Shown here piece by piece: positions 45,826 to 55,058 of a DNA stretch of 64,000 nucleotides. The DNA lies in contig NZ_CP043761.1 of assembly GCF_008386395.1 (NCBI RefSeq), positions 4,092,001 through 4,156,000 on the forward strand, written 5' to 3'. A model generated the notes under the pieces. The model ran no database searches. It saw only the letters and a list, made by a program, of their open reading frames with translations, and was not told the DNA's origin. This stretch comes from Paenibacillus sp. 37 (lineage in GTDB: Bacteria; Bacillota; Bacilli; Paenibacillales; Paenibacillaceae). The translations under genes were made by a program, and so were the position numbers. Position 1 is the first letter of the stretch; each line of letters begins with the position of its first letter.

Positions 45826-46001
45826 CTGAAAAACCTCCTTGATTATGTGCTCAATCCTGAAAACAACCCTTAACTCCAAGAAACAACTGTTACTGCTAAT
45901 GCAAATAACTGTTACTCAAGGGGCTAATGGCTGTTTACAGTGCAGCTTGCGCTGCGGTGTGAATCACCATACTGCGCCTTGCGGCATGTCAGATGATTAA
46001 A
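45826..46001 (-). other. pdhB-pdhC intercistronic gap with hairpin
   Basis: The 176-bp gap holds no gene. On the minus strand it contains GCAGCGCAAGCTGC (a 5-bp stem), within a longer imperfect GC-rich fold. It might be an RNA-processing or stability site that sets E1:E2 ratios. Confidence 0.35.
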
Positions 46002-46979
46002 TTAGAAATTTACGACTTTGTTAACCGCAGCAACGATACGCGCCGGGTTAGGCAGCCATGTATCTTCGATTTGTGCAAATGGATATACAGTGTCCGGACC
46101 AGCTACACGCAGAACCGGTGCTTCCAAGTGCAGGATTGCTTTTTCATTGATTTGGGCAATGACTTCAGCTGCAACACCTGCGCTCTTTTGAGCTTCCTGT
46201 ACAACAATTGCACGGTTTGTTTTCTTAACGGAAGCAACGATAGTATCGATGTCGATCGGGCTAACCGTACGAAGGTCGATAACTTCAACTTTGATTCCTT
46301 GTTTTTCGAGTTCATCTGCTGCTTTCACAGAAGTGTGAACCATCATACCGTAAGTAATGATTGTTACATCAGAACCTTCACGAACAACGTTCGCTTTACC
46401 CAACTCAACAACGTAATCTTCTTCAGGCACTTCTGCACGGAAAGCATGGTACAGGTTCAAGTGCTCCATGAAGAATACAGGATCGTTATCGCGAATAGAA
46501 GCGATCATCAGACCTTTTGCATCGTAAGGGTTAGAAGGAACAACGACTTTGATACCTGGTGTTTGCGTTAGCAGACCTTCCAGGGAATCTGTATGCAATT
46601 CTGCCGCTTTTACACCGCCACCGAATGGTGTACGGAATACGATTGGAGAATTGTATTTTCCACCGGAGCGGAAACGCATACGAGCAGCTTGCACTACCAT
46701 TTGGTCAAGGGCTTCAAAGATAAAACCAACGAATTGGATCTCAGCAACCGGACGGAAGCCTTGAACACCCAGACCTACAGCCAGACCACCAATAGCGGAC
46801 TCAGCCAGTGGTGTATCAAATACACGCTCTTCGCCAAACTCTTTTTGCAGACCTTCCGTTACACGGAAAACGCCGCCTACATTACCTACGTCTTCACCGA
46901 AAAGCAGAACGTTAGGATCACGTTTCAACTCCACGCGAAGCGCATCACGGATTGCTTCTTTCATGTTCATTTGTGCCAT
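46002..46979 (-). CDS. pdhB: Pyruvate dehydrogenase E1 beta subunit
   Basis: A 325-residue E1 beta chain, the same length as its B. subtilis relative. It binds E1 alpha and helps form the thiamine diphosphate site. It begins [18 protein letters not shown] and carries [22 protein letters not shown] and the E1-typical IEALDQ-like segment (here [15 protein letters not shown]). The ATG at 46979 is 11 bases after AAGGAGG. A second ATG three codons on is possible. It is the second gene of the pdh operon. Confidence 0.95.
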   Translation of the reverse strand: MAQMNMKEAIRDALRVELKRDPNVLLFGEDVGNVGGVFRVTEGLQKEFGEERVFDTPLAESAIGGLAVGLGVQGFRPVAEIQFVGFIFEALDQMVVQAARMRFRSGGKYNSPIVFRTPFGGGVKAAELHTDSLEGLLTQTPGIKVVVPSNPYDAKGLMIASIRDNDPVFFMEHLNLYHAFRAEVPEEDYVVELGKANVVREGSDVTIITYGMMVHTSVKAADELEKQGIKVEVIDLRTVSPIDIDTIVASVKKTNRAIVVQEAQKSAGVAAEVIAQINEKAILHLEAPVLRVAGPDTVYPFAQIEDTWLPNPARIVAAVNKVVNF

Positions 46980-47080
46980 TTGCTTCATTTCCTCCTTAAA
47001 CATTGACAGTTCACATTTGAATTCGTACATGTATACCGGGACATTAAAGTCGCGGATGTTTATGCTTTATCGGAAAAAAC

Positions 47081-48148
47081 TTATTGGAAATCAGCTTTTT
47101 GCTCTTCCAAGTGCTTAGGCGTTTGTTCGAACATGCTGTCGATCAAGCCTGAAATCGTCATTTTCTCGGTTTTTTCCGCTTTTTTGATCTCTTCGTTCAC
47201 TTTAGCTTTTGCTTCTTCTTTCACACGTGCTGTATCTTCTTCAGTCCAAAGACCTTTTTTCTCCAGATATTTAGCGAAACGTGCGATAGGATCTTTAGCA
47301 GACCATTCTGCCTCTTCTTCTTTTGTACGATACTTGGAAGCATCATCCGAAAGGGAGTGAGGACGGAAACGGTAAGTTACTGCTTCGATCAATGTTGCGC
47401 CTTCTCCGTTACGTCCACGTTCAGCAGCTTCCTGAACAGCTTTGATAACAGCGAAGATGTCCATACCGTCAACTTTAACACCTTTGATACCTGCTGCTAC
47501 CGCTTTGTGAGCGATGGACAGAGCTGCTGTTTGTTTAGCAAAAGGAGTTGTGATGGCATAACCATTGTTTTGTACAAAGAAGATAACAGGCAGTTTGTAT
47601 ACACCAGCGTAGTTCAGACCTTCGTAGAAGTCACCTTCAGAAGAACCGCCATCACCTGTGTACGTGATAACAACTTGTTTTTGTTTCTTCAATTTGTAAC
47701 CCATAGCGATACCCATTGCATGCAGAATTTGTGCACCAATGATGATTTGTGGCATCAATACATTAACGCCATCTGGAATTTGTCCACCATGTTGGTGTCC
47801 ACGGGAGTACAAGAATGCTTGATAAAGAGGAAGTCCATGCCATACGAGTTGCGGAATGTCACGATAGCCAGGACATACAAAGTCTTCTTTTTCAATTGCA
47901 AATTCACTACCAACCATTGTAGCTTCTTGACCAGATACTGGAGCATAGAAACCAAGACGACCTTGACGGCCCAGGTTTACTGCACGGTCATCCCAAGTAC
48001 GGGTAAATACCATGCGGTACATAATTTCTTTTAATTGATCATCGGAAAGTGTAGGCATCATGTCTTTGTTAACAATTTCGCCGTCAGGAGACAGCACGGA
48101 CAGAGCTTCTACATCCTCTGTATACACTTCATAAGGAACCTTGCTCAT
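47081..48148 (-). CDS. pdhA: Pyruvate dehydrogenase E1 alpha subunit
   Basis: A 355-residue E1 alpha chain, which decarboxylates pyruvate with thiamine diphosphate. The TPP motif is GDGGSSEGDFYEGLNYAGV, ending with the Asn of VQNNGYAI (about residues 176-210). The phosphorylation-loop-like YRFRPHSLSDD follows. The start is the ATG at 48148, nine bases after GAGGTG; a longer frame to 48184 lacks support. It leads the pdhA-B-C-lpdA operon with a strong sigma-A-type promoter. Confidence 0.95.
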   Translation of the reverse strand: MSKVPYEVYTEDVEALSVLSPDGEIVNKDMMPTLSDDQLKEIMYRMVFTRTWDDRAVNLGRQGRLGFYAPVSGQEATMVGSEFAIEKEDFVCPGYRDIPQLVWHGLPLYQAFLYSRGHQHGGQIPDGVNVLMPQIIIGAQILHAMGIAMGYKLKKQKQVVITYTGDGGSSEGDFYEGLNYAGVYKLPVIFFVQNNGYAITTPFAKQTAALSIAHKAVAAGIKGVKVDGMDIFAVIKAVQEAAERGRNGEGATLIEAVTYRFRPHSLSDDASKYRTKEEEAEWSAKDPIARFAKYLEKKGLWTEEDTARVKEEAKAKVNEEIKKAEKTEKMTISGLIDSMFEQTPKHLEEQKADFQ

Positions 48149-48203
48149 TTTTTTCTTCACCTCAACAAAAAATTTGAATATCAAGTTCCGCTGTTATAAT
48201 ATT

Positions 48204-48233
48204 ATTATACACCTGTTTCACTCCATACGTCAA
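48204..48233 (-). promoter_or_regulatory. Sigma-A promoter of the pdh operon
   Basis: On the minus strand TTGACG (48233-48228) and TATAAT (48209-48204) are 18 bp apart, about 55 bp upstream of pdhA. Confidence 0.7.
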
Positions 48234-48404
48234 AGAAATCCGTAATTTTTTTATGTTTCCTGCCGGATTGTATGTATAACAGGGGCTTAATATTGGTATA
48301 ACAGCATAATACATGATTGCGTGTTTGACCTAACCCCGCACAAGGGTAATCTTACCGTATTGCGCGGTCGAATGCAAAAAATTAACCGAGAAAGGTGACG
48401 TTTT

Positions 48405-49139
48405 ATGACGGATTCCCGCTATTTGAAACGCACGATTGTGAAGGAAGAGATTGAAAGTCGCTATCTCGGAGAGAAGCGAACGCTCCGTATTTACCTCCCT
48501 CCGGGCTATAACGAATTGCTTAGCTACCCTGTCGTATATTGTCAGGATGGCGAAGAATTTTTTAATTTCGGACGAATTGCTACAACAGCTAACCAAATTA
48601 TTCTGGACGAAGGAGCCGAACCTTTCATTATTGTAGGGGTTCAGGTCGATGTGTCTGTGAGAACGCAGGAATATGCTCCATTTGGTGATCGGTTCAAGGC
48701 ATATACCGCTTGCTTCGCTGAAGAGATTATTCCCTATATAGAAGAGAAATATCCTGTGCGCCGTTCTCCGCAGGAACGCATTCTTGCCGGAGACTCGCTC
48801 GGTGGCAGTGTTTCGCTTCATCTTGCTCTGTTATATCCGGATCTGTTCACACGTGTGATCAGCATGTCTGGCGCTTTCTACTCTGCTTCTCAGGAAATCT
48901 ATGCCGCAGCTGAAGATCTGTCTTGGCTCTCGATCTGGATGATTGTTGGTTTGCAGGAGACTGATTTTGAGGCAGACACGGGTACGTATGATTTTGTTCA
49001 ATTAAACCGGGATACTCGAGAATTGCTGGAAAAACGTGGTGCCCTCGTCTCCTACCAGGAGAAAGACGGAAAACACCAATGGGGTTTTTGGCAGAAGGAA
49101 TTGCCAGAAGCATTACTTTATTTTCTCCAGGAAAGATAA
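48405..49139 (+). CDS. Alpha/beta-hydrolase esterase (enterochelin esterase-like)
   Basis: A 244-residue cytoplasmic esterase of the Esterase/Fes type fold. The nucleophile is in AGDSLGGS near residue 130, and GKHQWGFW near the end supplies the catalytic His. N-terminal segments RIYLPPGYNELLSYPVVYCQDGEEFF (split over residues 26-52) are typical. AAAGGTG precedes the ATG. Iron-siderophore hydrolysis is a known role in the family but no siderophore genes are near. It is divergent from pdhA. Confidence 0.8.
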   Translation: MTDSRYLKRTIVKEEIESRYLGEKRTLRIYLPPGYNELLSYPVVYCQDGEEFFNFGRIATTANQIILDEGAEPFIIVGVQVDVSVRTQEYAPFGDRFKAYTACFAEEIIPYIEEKYPVRRSPQERILAGDSLGGSVSLHLALLYPDLFTRVISMSGAFYSASQEIYAAAEDLSWLSIWMIVGLQETDFEADTGTYDFVQLNRDTRELLEKRGALVSYQEKDGKHQWGFWQKELPEALLYFLQER

Positions 49140-49215
49140 CAGGACCACACTAACAGGCGGCTGAAATGCCGCTATTGTTTTCCACCGCAATGATACCGCT
49201 TACAATTGTAATCTG

Positions 49216-49267
49216 AAAAAGAAGCAGGATATCCTGCTTGCTTTAAGTGCTCTAATCCTGCTTCTTT
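49216..49267 (-). terminator. Terminator of the TRIC-phosphatase operon
   Basis: AAAGAAGCAGGAT and ATCCTGCTTCTTT form a 13-bp perfect outer stem. On the minus strand TTTTTC follows. Confidence 0.75.
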
Positions 49268-49304
49268 GTCGAATTACAAATTAAGCATGAATTTCGTTTA
49301 CTTT

Positions 49305-49775
49305 TTAGGCTAAGGAATGTTCGGCTTCAATCTTTTTCAACAGAACATCGCAGCCTGCGTTAACCAGCTCGTACACCTCTTCAAAATTGCCTGTGTAATA
49401 TGGGTCAGGTACTTCTCTGAGTTTTTCATCAGGAAGCATGTCCATGAACTTGATGATGTCTGCATCAGCTCCGCCTGGAACATTGCGTATATTATCTGCA
49501 TTAGAATTATCCATAACCACAATGTAATCAAACTGAGTAAAGTCTTCGCTGGCGAATTGTCTCGCTGCCATGTTGGCATAAGAAATCTGGTACGAATCCA
49601 GCAATTTCCGAGTCCCTTCATGTGGAGGTTTACCAACGTGCCAGTCGCCTGTACCCGCTGAGTCCACGCGAATCTGGTGTTCTAGCCCCTTCTCCAGGAC
49701 TTTGTGACGCAAAACGGCCTCAGCCATTGGTGATCTACATATATTGCCCAGACATACAAACAAAACATTAATCAT
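49305..49775 (-). CDS. Low-molecular-weight protein-tyrosine phosphatase
   Basis: A 156-residue LMW-PTP. The P-loop VCLGNICRSPMA carries nucleophile Cys8 and Arg14 (CX5RS), and the general acid Asp is in EVPDPYYTGNF near residue 120. Family members dephosphorylate tyrosine kinases or their targets, or arginine phosphate as YwlE does in B. subtilis. The gene starts one base after the TRIC stop codon, so the two are co-transcribed. The substrate cannot be read here. Confidence 0.92.
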   Translation of the reverse strand: MINVLFVCLGNICRSPMAEAVLRHKVLEKGLEHQIRVDSAGTGDWHVGKPPHEGTRKLLDSYQISYANMAARQFASEDFTQFDYIVVMDNSNADNIRNVPGGADADIIKFMDMLPDEKLREVPDPYYTGNFEEVYELVNAGCDVLLKKIEAEHSLA

Positions 49776-49776
49776 A

Positions 49777-50478
49777 TTAATCCCCCTTGCTTAACGTACC
49801 TTGAAGTACCGACGATGTTGGCTGTGTCACAATGCTCTCCGGCTGATGACTGACGTTCCCGGTCTCAGATGGTACGAGCGAACGACGTGGCAGTTTCCAT
49901 TTATAATGTACAGAACACATCCGGAAGAACACAACTGCCGCAAAACAAAATAATAATCCAGCATTCGTTGTTAACCAGCCCATACCTATGACAAAACCAG
50001 CTGTCATTGCCCATACAGCATAAATTTCGTCACGCAATACAAGCGGTTTACGTCCAGCAAGCACATCACGAATAACGCCCCCACCAATACCGGTCATTAC
50101 TGCTGCAACGATAACTGCGCTAATGGGATGTCCCATGTTCGCAGCGTACAGCGCCCCTTGAATTGCAAATGCTGCGAGTCCGATTGCATCAAACAACGCC
50201 TCTGTTCGCTTCCAGTGACTAATCCACTTGAGAGGTAATATAAACGCAATCGCTACAGATACTAAGGCTAACATAATAAGTGATCCCTGGCTCCACAGTG
50301 TCGTTACAGGTATACCTATAAGTACATTCCGGATAATCCCGCCTCCGAATGCCGTGACAAGTCCAAGCACTAGTACACCCAGAATGTCATACTCCTCTTC
50401 CATTGCCACGAAAGCGCCGGACATTGCAAATGCGATAGTGCCTATAATGCTGAATACTTCAAAAATGTGTAAGTCCAA
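49777..50478 (-). CDS. Trimeric intracellular cation channel (TRIC/UPF0126) family protein
   Basis: A membrane protein of 233 residues with about seven membrane segments in two repeats. The repeat signatures AFGGGIIRNVLIG and GIGGGVIRDVLAG hold the Gly-rich TRIC motif near residues 45 and 130. Bacterial TRIC proteins conduct monovalent cations. The start may be the TTG at 50478, nine bases after GAGGT; the TTG three codons upstream is too close. The C-terminus after residue 195 is hydrophilic and Ser/Thr-rich. It is followed at once by the phosphatase gene. Confidence 0.85.
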   Translation of the reverse strand: MDLHIFEVFSIIGTIAFAMSGAFVAMEEEYDILGVLVLGLVTAFGGGIIRNVLIGIPVTTLWSQGSLIMLALVSVAIAFILPLKWISHWKRTEALFDAIGLAAFAIQGALYAANMGHPISAVIVAAVMTGIGGGVIRDVLAGRKPLVLRDEIYAVWAMTAGFVIGMGWLTTNAGLLFCFAAVVFFRMCSVHYKWKLPRRSLVPSETGNVSHQPESIVTQPTSSVLQGTLSKGD

Positions 50479-50546
50479 CCTGTTCAAACCTCACTTTTCA
50501 AGTCATCTCCATGTCGCTCTACCCATTGTATCCGCGAGCACTGAAA

Positions 50547-50575
50547 TTGTGCAACCACATTTTGTGGATTATACT
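50547..50575 (+). promoter_or_regulatory. Candidate sigma-A promoter of thiN
   Basis: TTGTGC (50547-50552) and TATACT (50570-50575) are separated by 17 bp, about 85 bp upstream of the thiN start. Confidence 0.5.
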
Positions 50576-50660
50576 GGTTTGGTGAATATATTTGTACAGG
50601 TTCCAACATTATATTTGAACAATGAACTATTTTTCTCTGAATTAGGAAGGATGAAATAAA

Positions 50661-51302
50661 ATGACGGTGAAACGGATAGTTATTTTTACAGGCGGAAACT
50701 TATCTGTAGAATTACTTCAGGAAATACGAGAAGATGATATGATCATCGCGGCCGATCGCGGTGCATTATTTTTAATTGAACACGGCATTCAGCCTCACAT
50801 TGCAGTTGGAGACTTCGACTCCATTACTGAAGAGGAACGTATCATTGTAAGCAACAATAGCATTCGGTTCATTACATGTGACCCTGTTCATAAGGATCTT
50901 ACTGATACAGAAATGGCTTTTGAGACAGCGCTAGATTACGAACCTTCTCACATCTTAATGTTAGGTGCTACAGGTACACGTATGGATCACACTCTCGCTA
51001 ATGTACATATCATGGTTCGCGCGATGCAACATCATATCTCCTGTGCCATTCAGGACAAGCACAACTACATGACACTGACAACATCCAACGCTGTGGTTGA
51101 GCACCGAGACTATAAATATGTTTCTCTGCTGCCCTTGACTCATGAAGTTACAGGAATAACTCTAGATGGTTTTATGTATCCGCTAGATCAAGCCACCATT
51201 CGCATGGGACAATCCCTGGGTGTAAGCAACAAGCTCTTAGGTTCCTCCGGTACAGTCACTATTGATAGTGGCTTATTACTGATTATTCAGAGCAAAGATT
51301 GA
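50661..51302 (+). CDS. thiN: Thiamine pyrophosphokinase
   Basis: A 213-residue enzyme converting thiamine to thiamine diphosphate with ATP. The signature motifs are IIAADRGA near residue 30 and IAVGDFDSITEEE near residue 48, followed by the DLTDTEMA segment and LGATGTRMDHTLAN. AGGAAGG precedes the ATG. It stands alone, away from the thi operon at 54-57 kb, as in B. subtilis, and ends in a strong terminator. Its product is also the ligand of the riboswitch at 57.1 kb. Confidence 0.93.
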   Translation: MTVKRIVIFTGGNLSVELLQEIREDDMIIAADRGALFLIEHGIQPHIAVGDFDSITEEERIIVSNNSIRFITCDPVHKDLTDTEMAFETALDYEPSHILMLGATGTRMDHTLANVHIMVRAMQHHISCAIQDKHNYMTLTTSNAVVEHRDYKYVSLLPLTHEVTGITLDGFMYPLDQATIRMGQSLGVSNKLLGSSGTVTIDSGLLLIIQSKD

Positions 51303-51379
51303 ATCTATTCGTATGCTTCATAGTTATTTATTACGTTTTTGTAACCAGTGATTCAATGAAAAAAATAGGTTCACACATA

Positions 51380-51417
51380 ATAAAGACCCTTGATCTTCAA
51401 GGGTCTTTGTTGTTTCA
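51380..51417 (+). terminator. Terminator of thiN
   Basis: AAAGACCCTTGA pairs with TCAAGGGTCTTT with a 3-nt loop and is followed by GTTGTTTC. Confidence 0.85.
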
Positions 51418-51598
51418 TCATTATTCTTCATCCGTCAATGATTAATTTTTTGACATTTTTAATCATATTTTAATAAACATACCCAAACCATTGTGGCGCA
51501 AGGGATTACACTTCCCTATCCAATTTCTAGGCTGTTACAAAGCTGTTATACTCGCTCTAGCAACTTAACGAAAACGAATTTTGGAGGTACTAACTAAC

Positions 51599-52099
51599 AT
51601 GAAAACAAACATCTTTGTCCAAAAGGCCGTAACCGTCGGGTTGTGCGCTACACTAGGTTTTGGAGCTGTATTAATGACTAACGCACCTGTTGCACAGGCA
51701 GCAACTGCTTCTGTATCCACAGGTCAACAAATTGTTAACTATGGCAAAAAATTCACTGGAACTCCATATAAATTTGGTGCTTCAACATCAACAACCAAGG
51801 TTTTTGACTGCTCTTCTTTTATGAAATATATTTTCAAAAAGTATGGTGTAGATTTGCCGCGCACTTCCGTGAAACAATCCAAAGAAGGTAAAGCTGTGTC
51901 TAAAGCTAATCTGCGTGTCGGAGATCTGGTATTCTTCTCCAGTGGTAGCCGTTCTACTGGTTCCAATGTCACTCACGTAGGCGTATATGCCGGGAACGGC
52001 AAGATTCTGCATACGTATGGATCTCCAGGCGTAACCATCTCAGATCTAAACTCCGGTACTTGGAAGAGAACGTATGTTAAAGCTCGCCGTGTACTCTAG
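51599..52099 (+). CDS. NlpC/P60 family cell-wall endopeptidase
   Basis: A 166-residue secreted cysteine peptidase. The signal peptide ends near VAQA-AT (residue 35). The NlpC/P60 domain covers the rest, with Cys71 in VFDCSSF, His126 in NVTHVGVY and a third His near 138 (ILHTYG). Such enzymes cut the D-Glu-DAP bond of peptidoglycan stem peptides. The ATG at 51599 follows TTGGAGG. It has no separate wall-binding domain, so it probably acts where it is secreted. Confidence 0.92.
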   Translation: MKTNIFVQKAVTVGLCATLGFGAVLMTNAPVAQAATASVSTGQQIVNYGKKFTGTPYKFGASTSTTKVFDCSSFMKYIFKKYGVDLPRTSVKQSKEGKAVSKANLRVGDLVFFSSGSRSTGSNVTHVGVYAGNGKILHTYGSPGVTISDLNSGTWKRTYVKARRVL

Positions 52100-52120
52100 A
52101 ACTTATCATAGCTAATCAGT

Positions 52121-52155
52121 AAGGACCGGAGGTTACTATCCGGTCTTTTATTTTT
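52121..52155 (+). terminator. Terminator of the NlpC/P60 gene
   Basis: AAGGACCGGA pairs with TCCGGTCTTT around a 7-nt loop and is followed by TATTTTT. Confidence 0.8.
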
Positions 52156-52208
52156 ACCCTCTTTTTGCCACACTCTAAACTGGTGATTCATGGAACTAAC
52201 TGCGTAAT

Positions 52209-52913
52209 CTAATTTTTATCATGCAGCATATAACCGATCCCACGCACAGTATGAATCAGTTTTACACTCCTTCCTTTATCCACCTTAACCCTCAGATGTT
52301 TGATATACACATCCACAACGTTGGTATCCATCGCATACTCATATCCCCATACTTCCCGCAAAATATCACTCCGGGTACATGCTTCATTCACATGCAGGGC
52401 CAGATATTCCAGCAATTCGTATTCTTTTGGCGTTAATGTCAGGTATTCCCCCGCACGATTTACCCGCCTCGAACGCAAATTCACTTTAAGATCATGGACT
52501 ACAATTACTTCTTCACCCTCTGGTGATGCATTCGCAAAAACACGCAATAAGTTTCGTATTCTGGCAAGCATCACGTTCAAGTGAATGGGTTCCTCCATCA
52601 CGTCATTAGCTCCGTAATCCAGCCACTCCACGATGAATTGAGGAGATGCGTTAGACGTGATAACCAGTAGAGGTATAACTTGACCTTTATCTATCCATCG
52701 TTTTAACTCTAATTTCTGAGCCTGGCCACAATGTTCCTTCCCCTCTTCCCGGTCTACCAGGATGATCAGGTTAATATGCAGCAACGAAGGCTCGACGGAT
52801 TGGTTTAGTTCAGACCACTCCATTCGTTGCACTTCATACCCTTCGCTACATAAAACATCCTGAATAAGGCTGACCCGCTCTCCTGCTCCAATCAGCAAAA
52901 TGGCTGTTTTCAC
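52209..52913 (-). CDS. Orphan winged-helix response regulator with degenerate receiver
   Basis: A 234-residue protein with a receiver-like N-terminal domain and an OmpR/PhoB winged helix. The effector is intact: LTPKEYELLEYLAL near residue 160, CTRSDILREVWGYE, and the recognition-helix segment MDTNVVDVYIKHLRVKVDK. The receiver is not: the acidic pair is replaced by GAGE (residues 9-12), and the conserved Lys is Glu in MEEPI (about residue 108). Asp54 in LIILVDREEG may still be present. No histidine kinase is adjacent. It is likely phosphorylation-independent. Confidence 0.82.
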   Translation of the reverse strand: MKTAILLIGAGERVSLIQDVLCSEGYEVQRMEWSELNQSVEPSLLHINLIILVDREEGKEHCGQAQKLELKRWIDKGQVIPLLVITSNASPQFIVEWLDYGANDVMEEPIHLNVMLARIRNLLRVFANASPEGEEVIVVHDLKVNLRSRRVNRAGEYLTLTPKEYELLEYLALHVNEACTRSDILREVWGYEYAMDTNVVDVYIKHLRVKVDKGRSVKLIHTVRGIGYMLHDKN

Positions 52914-52985
52914 TCTTTTTCACCCGGCCTGTCTCTATCCCCACTGCTCGTACCAATGGTTGGTACAGATAGCATGCCGTAAAAT

Positions 52986-53019
52986 GAAAAAGTCCATTCC
53001 CTCAAGGGAACAGACTTTG
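52986..53019 (-). terminator. Terminator of the thi operon
   Basis: On the minus strand AAAGTCTGTTCCC and GGGAATGGACTTT pair with mismatches around a 4-nt loop, followed by TTC and more T. It lies just after thiF. Confidence 0.75.
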
Positions 53020-53032
53020 CTTCTTTCTTGCT

Positions 53033-54088
53033 TTAACCAAAGTAACGATGGACGAGCGTACGTGCTTCAGCTGTGTCTTTTGTTCCGTGTACGAGGACAC
53101 GTCCATCTTGGAAAATGACCATTCTATGGACTCCTGTTGTAAAAGAAACCAGAAACGGATTGGATTCCACTTTTCCTTCTTGAAGCCTGTTCAGACGATC
53201 CGCTGTATGTTGAAGATCCAGATTCATACGCCGTGCAGGTCGGATCTGAACGGTGTCCCTGCCACACAACACATCGGTTTTCTCCAGATTGGACGCAGAA
53301 AGATATGGATACGTTGCTGAAGTGCCGCAGGAAGGACAGTTTTGCTTTTTCGCACCATCCACATTAATGGATATGTATTCGTTCCTCCACACGTCAAATG
53401 ACAATAACTTACGTCTCAATGCATTTGCATTGCCGCTAAGTAACTTCATCGCCTCTGCGGTCTGATTCGCCGTTACCATCTGTACTGCTTGAGGTATGAT
53501 GCCAGACGTATCACAGGTATCTCCACCCAGAGGGACTTCACCCAGCAAACAATTTAAACATGGCGTATCTCCAGGCATAAATGTATAGGTAATACCGTAA
53601 CTACCTACGCATCCACCATAAATCCAGGGAACACGGTGCTTCTGTGCCATGTCGTTAATGAGTAGTCGGGTATCAAAGTTATCCGTTGCATCCATGATCA
53701 AGTCGGTATGCTGAACGAGTTCTTCCAATTCATCTACTCTGACGTCCAAAACTTTCCCTTCCACATGAACCGTGGAATTAATGGCAGATAAACGTTTTTC
53801 CGCCGCCATTGCCTTCGGTATCCGCTCAAGCGCGTCCTGTTCTACATATAATTGCTGCCGCTGCAGGTTACTCCACTCCACATAATCACGATCCACAATC
53901 GTTAAGTGTCCGACTCCTGAACGAACTAACGTTTCTGCAATTCCTGTTCCGAGTGCGCCAGCCCCTACAATTAAAACTCTGCTGCCCTTTAATCTGGCCT
54001 GGCCTTCCTTGCCAAGTGGCGCGTACCGTTCCTGTCTGGAATAACGATCGGCCTGTTCTGAGGATGAAGATGTTAATTGATCTGTCAT
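53033..54088 (-). CDS. thiF: ThiF/MoeB-type adenylyltransferase
   Basis: A 351-residue E1-like enzyme that adenylates the C-terminus of ThiS. The ATP motif is [17 protein letters not shown] near residue 37, with Arg and Asp in [15 protein letters not shown], and Cys pairs CLNCLLG and CPSCG bind zinc. The C-terminal 80 residues (about 270-351) are a small extra domain. It is the last gene of the operon and overlaps thiG by 4 bp. The position right after thiS-thiG favours ThiF over MoeB, although the fold serves both. Confidence 0.88.
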   Translation of the reverse strand: MTDQLTSSSSEQADRYSRQERYAPLGKEGQARLKGSRVLIVGAGALGTGIAETLVRSGVGHLTIVDRDYVEWSNLQRQQLYVEQDALERIPKAMAAEKRLSAINSTVHVEGKVLDVRVDELEELVQHTDLIMDATDNFDTRLLINDMAQKHRVPWIYGGCVGSYGITYTFMPGDTPCLNCLLGEVPLGGDTCDTSGIIPQAVQMVTANQTAEAMKLLSGNANALRRKLLSFDVWRNEYISINVDGAKKQNCPSCGTSATYPYLSASNLEKTDVLCGRDTVQIRPARRMNLDLQHTADRLNRLQEGKVESNPFLVSFTTGVHRMVIFQDGRVLVHGTKDTAEARTLVHRYFG

Positions 54089-54855
54089 GTATGAACCATT
54101 CCTTCCACCGGACTACTGGCTGCTGCATAACGCTTTACTGGAATCATGCCTGCCTCATATGCCAGTCTACCCGCTTCTACCCCCAATCGCATCGCTTTAG
54201 CCATGCTCACTGGATCCCCTGATCCGGATACGGCTGTATTTAACAATACGCCATCTGCACCAAGTTCCATCGCATAAGCAGCATCTTTTGGGGAGCGCAA
54301 CCCTGCATCCACAATCACAGGCACAACGGCCTGCTCAATGATGATCTCAAGGTTATAGGGATTGATAATGCCTCTGCCAGCTCCGATGGGAGAAGCGCCA
54401 GGCATTACAGCATGTACGCCAAGCAATTGTAGCCTTTTGGCCAGAATGACATCATCTGAAATATAAGGCAATACCGTGAAGCCATTTTCAAGCAAAATTT
54501 CGCAAGCCTTGTACGTTTCAATTGGATCTGGGAGTAACGTCATTCCATCTCCGATGACTTCAACTTTTATCATATCACAAAGTCCTGAAGCCCGCGCAAG
54601 CTCGGCAATCCGCACCGCCTCTTCCGCAGTGGAAGCCCCTGCCGTATTCGGAAGAAGTGTGTATTTGTCCAGATCCAACGTATCCAGGAAATGCTTCTGA
54701 TTACGTTCCTCCAAATTCAGACGACGAACAGCAAAAGTCAAAACTTCCGTTTCAGATGCTTCCACAGCCTGACTTTGCACTTCCAGATCCGAAAACTTGC
54801 CTGTTCCGAGCAACAATCTGGACTCAAACGTATATTTACCAATGTTCAACATCAT
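54085..54855 (-). CDS. thiG: Thiazole synthase
   Basis: A thiazole synthase of 256 residues, which joins 1-deoxyxylulose phosphate, dehydroglycine and ThiS-bound sulfur. The Schiff-base Lys region is [18 protein letters not shown] with [10 protein letters not shown] (about residues 78-105). [10 protein letters not shown] is the phosphate loop ([10 protein letters not shown]). Three start codons overlap the thiS stop (TTG 54858, ATG 54855, ATG 54852), and AGGAGG fits the two ATGs best. It is translationally coupled to thiS and thiF. Confidence 0.93.
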   Translation of the reverse strand: MMLNIGKYTFESRLLLGTGKFSDLEVQSQAVEASETEVLTFAVRRLNLEERNQKHFLDTLDLDKYTLLPNTAGASTAEEAVRIAELARASGLCDMIKVEVIGDGMTLLPDPIETYKACEILLENGFTVLPYISDDVILAKRLQLLGVHAVMPGASPIGAGRGIINPYNLEIIIEQAVVPVIVDAGLRSPKDAAYAMELGADGVLLNTAVSGSGDPVSMAKAMRLGVEAGRLAYEAGMIPVKRYAAASSPVEGMVHT

Positions 54856-55058
54856 CAACCGCCTCCTACAAAATGTACAATCTCAATTCGATCGCCTTCT
54901 CTTAATGCCGTCGTTTCATGATACTCACGGGTTAAAATATGCTTGTTCAGCTCTACAACTACAGTCTTGACTTGCAGATCAAAAGATTTAAGCAGTTTAT
55001 CCACACGATTCAATCTGTCTTCAATCTCCATCCGTTGACCATTAACGATGATATTCAC
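54855..55058 (-). CDS. thiS: Sulfur-carrier protein ThiS
   Basis: A 67-residue ubiquitin-like sulfur carrier ending in the essential Gly-Gly (VGGG). The fold is seen in [22 protein letters not shown] and [15 protein letters not shown]. The start is a GTG that overlaps the thiO stop by 4 bp. It is adenylated by ThiF and donates sulfur to ThiG. Confidence 0.93.
   Translation of the reverse strand: MNIIVNGQRMEIEDRLNRVDKLLKSFDLQVKTVVVELNKHILTREYHETTALREGDRIEIVHFVGGG

Noticed and set aside
44569..45873. 434-codon open frame opposite pdhC
   Set aside because: Antisense to a conserved E2 gene with no ribosome binding site and unlikely composition.
47357..48034. Open frame opposite pdhA
   Set aside because: Shadow of a conserved gene, and composition is not protein-like.
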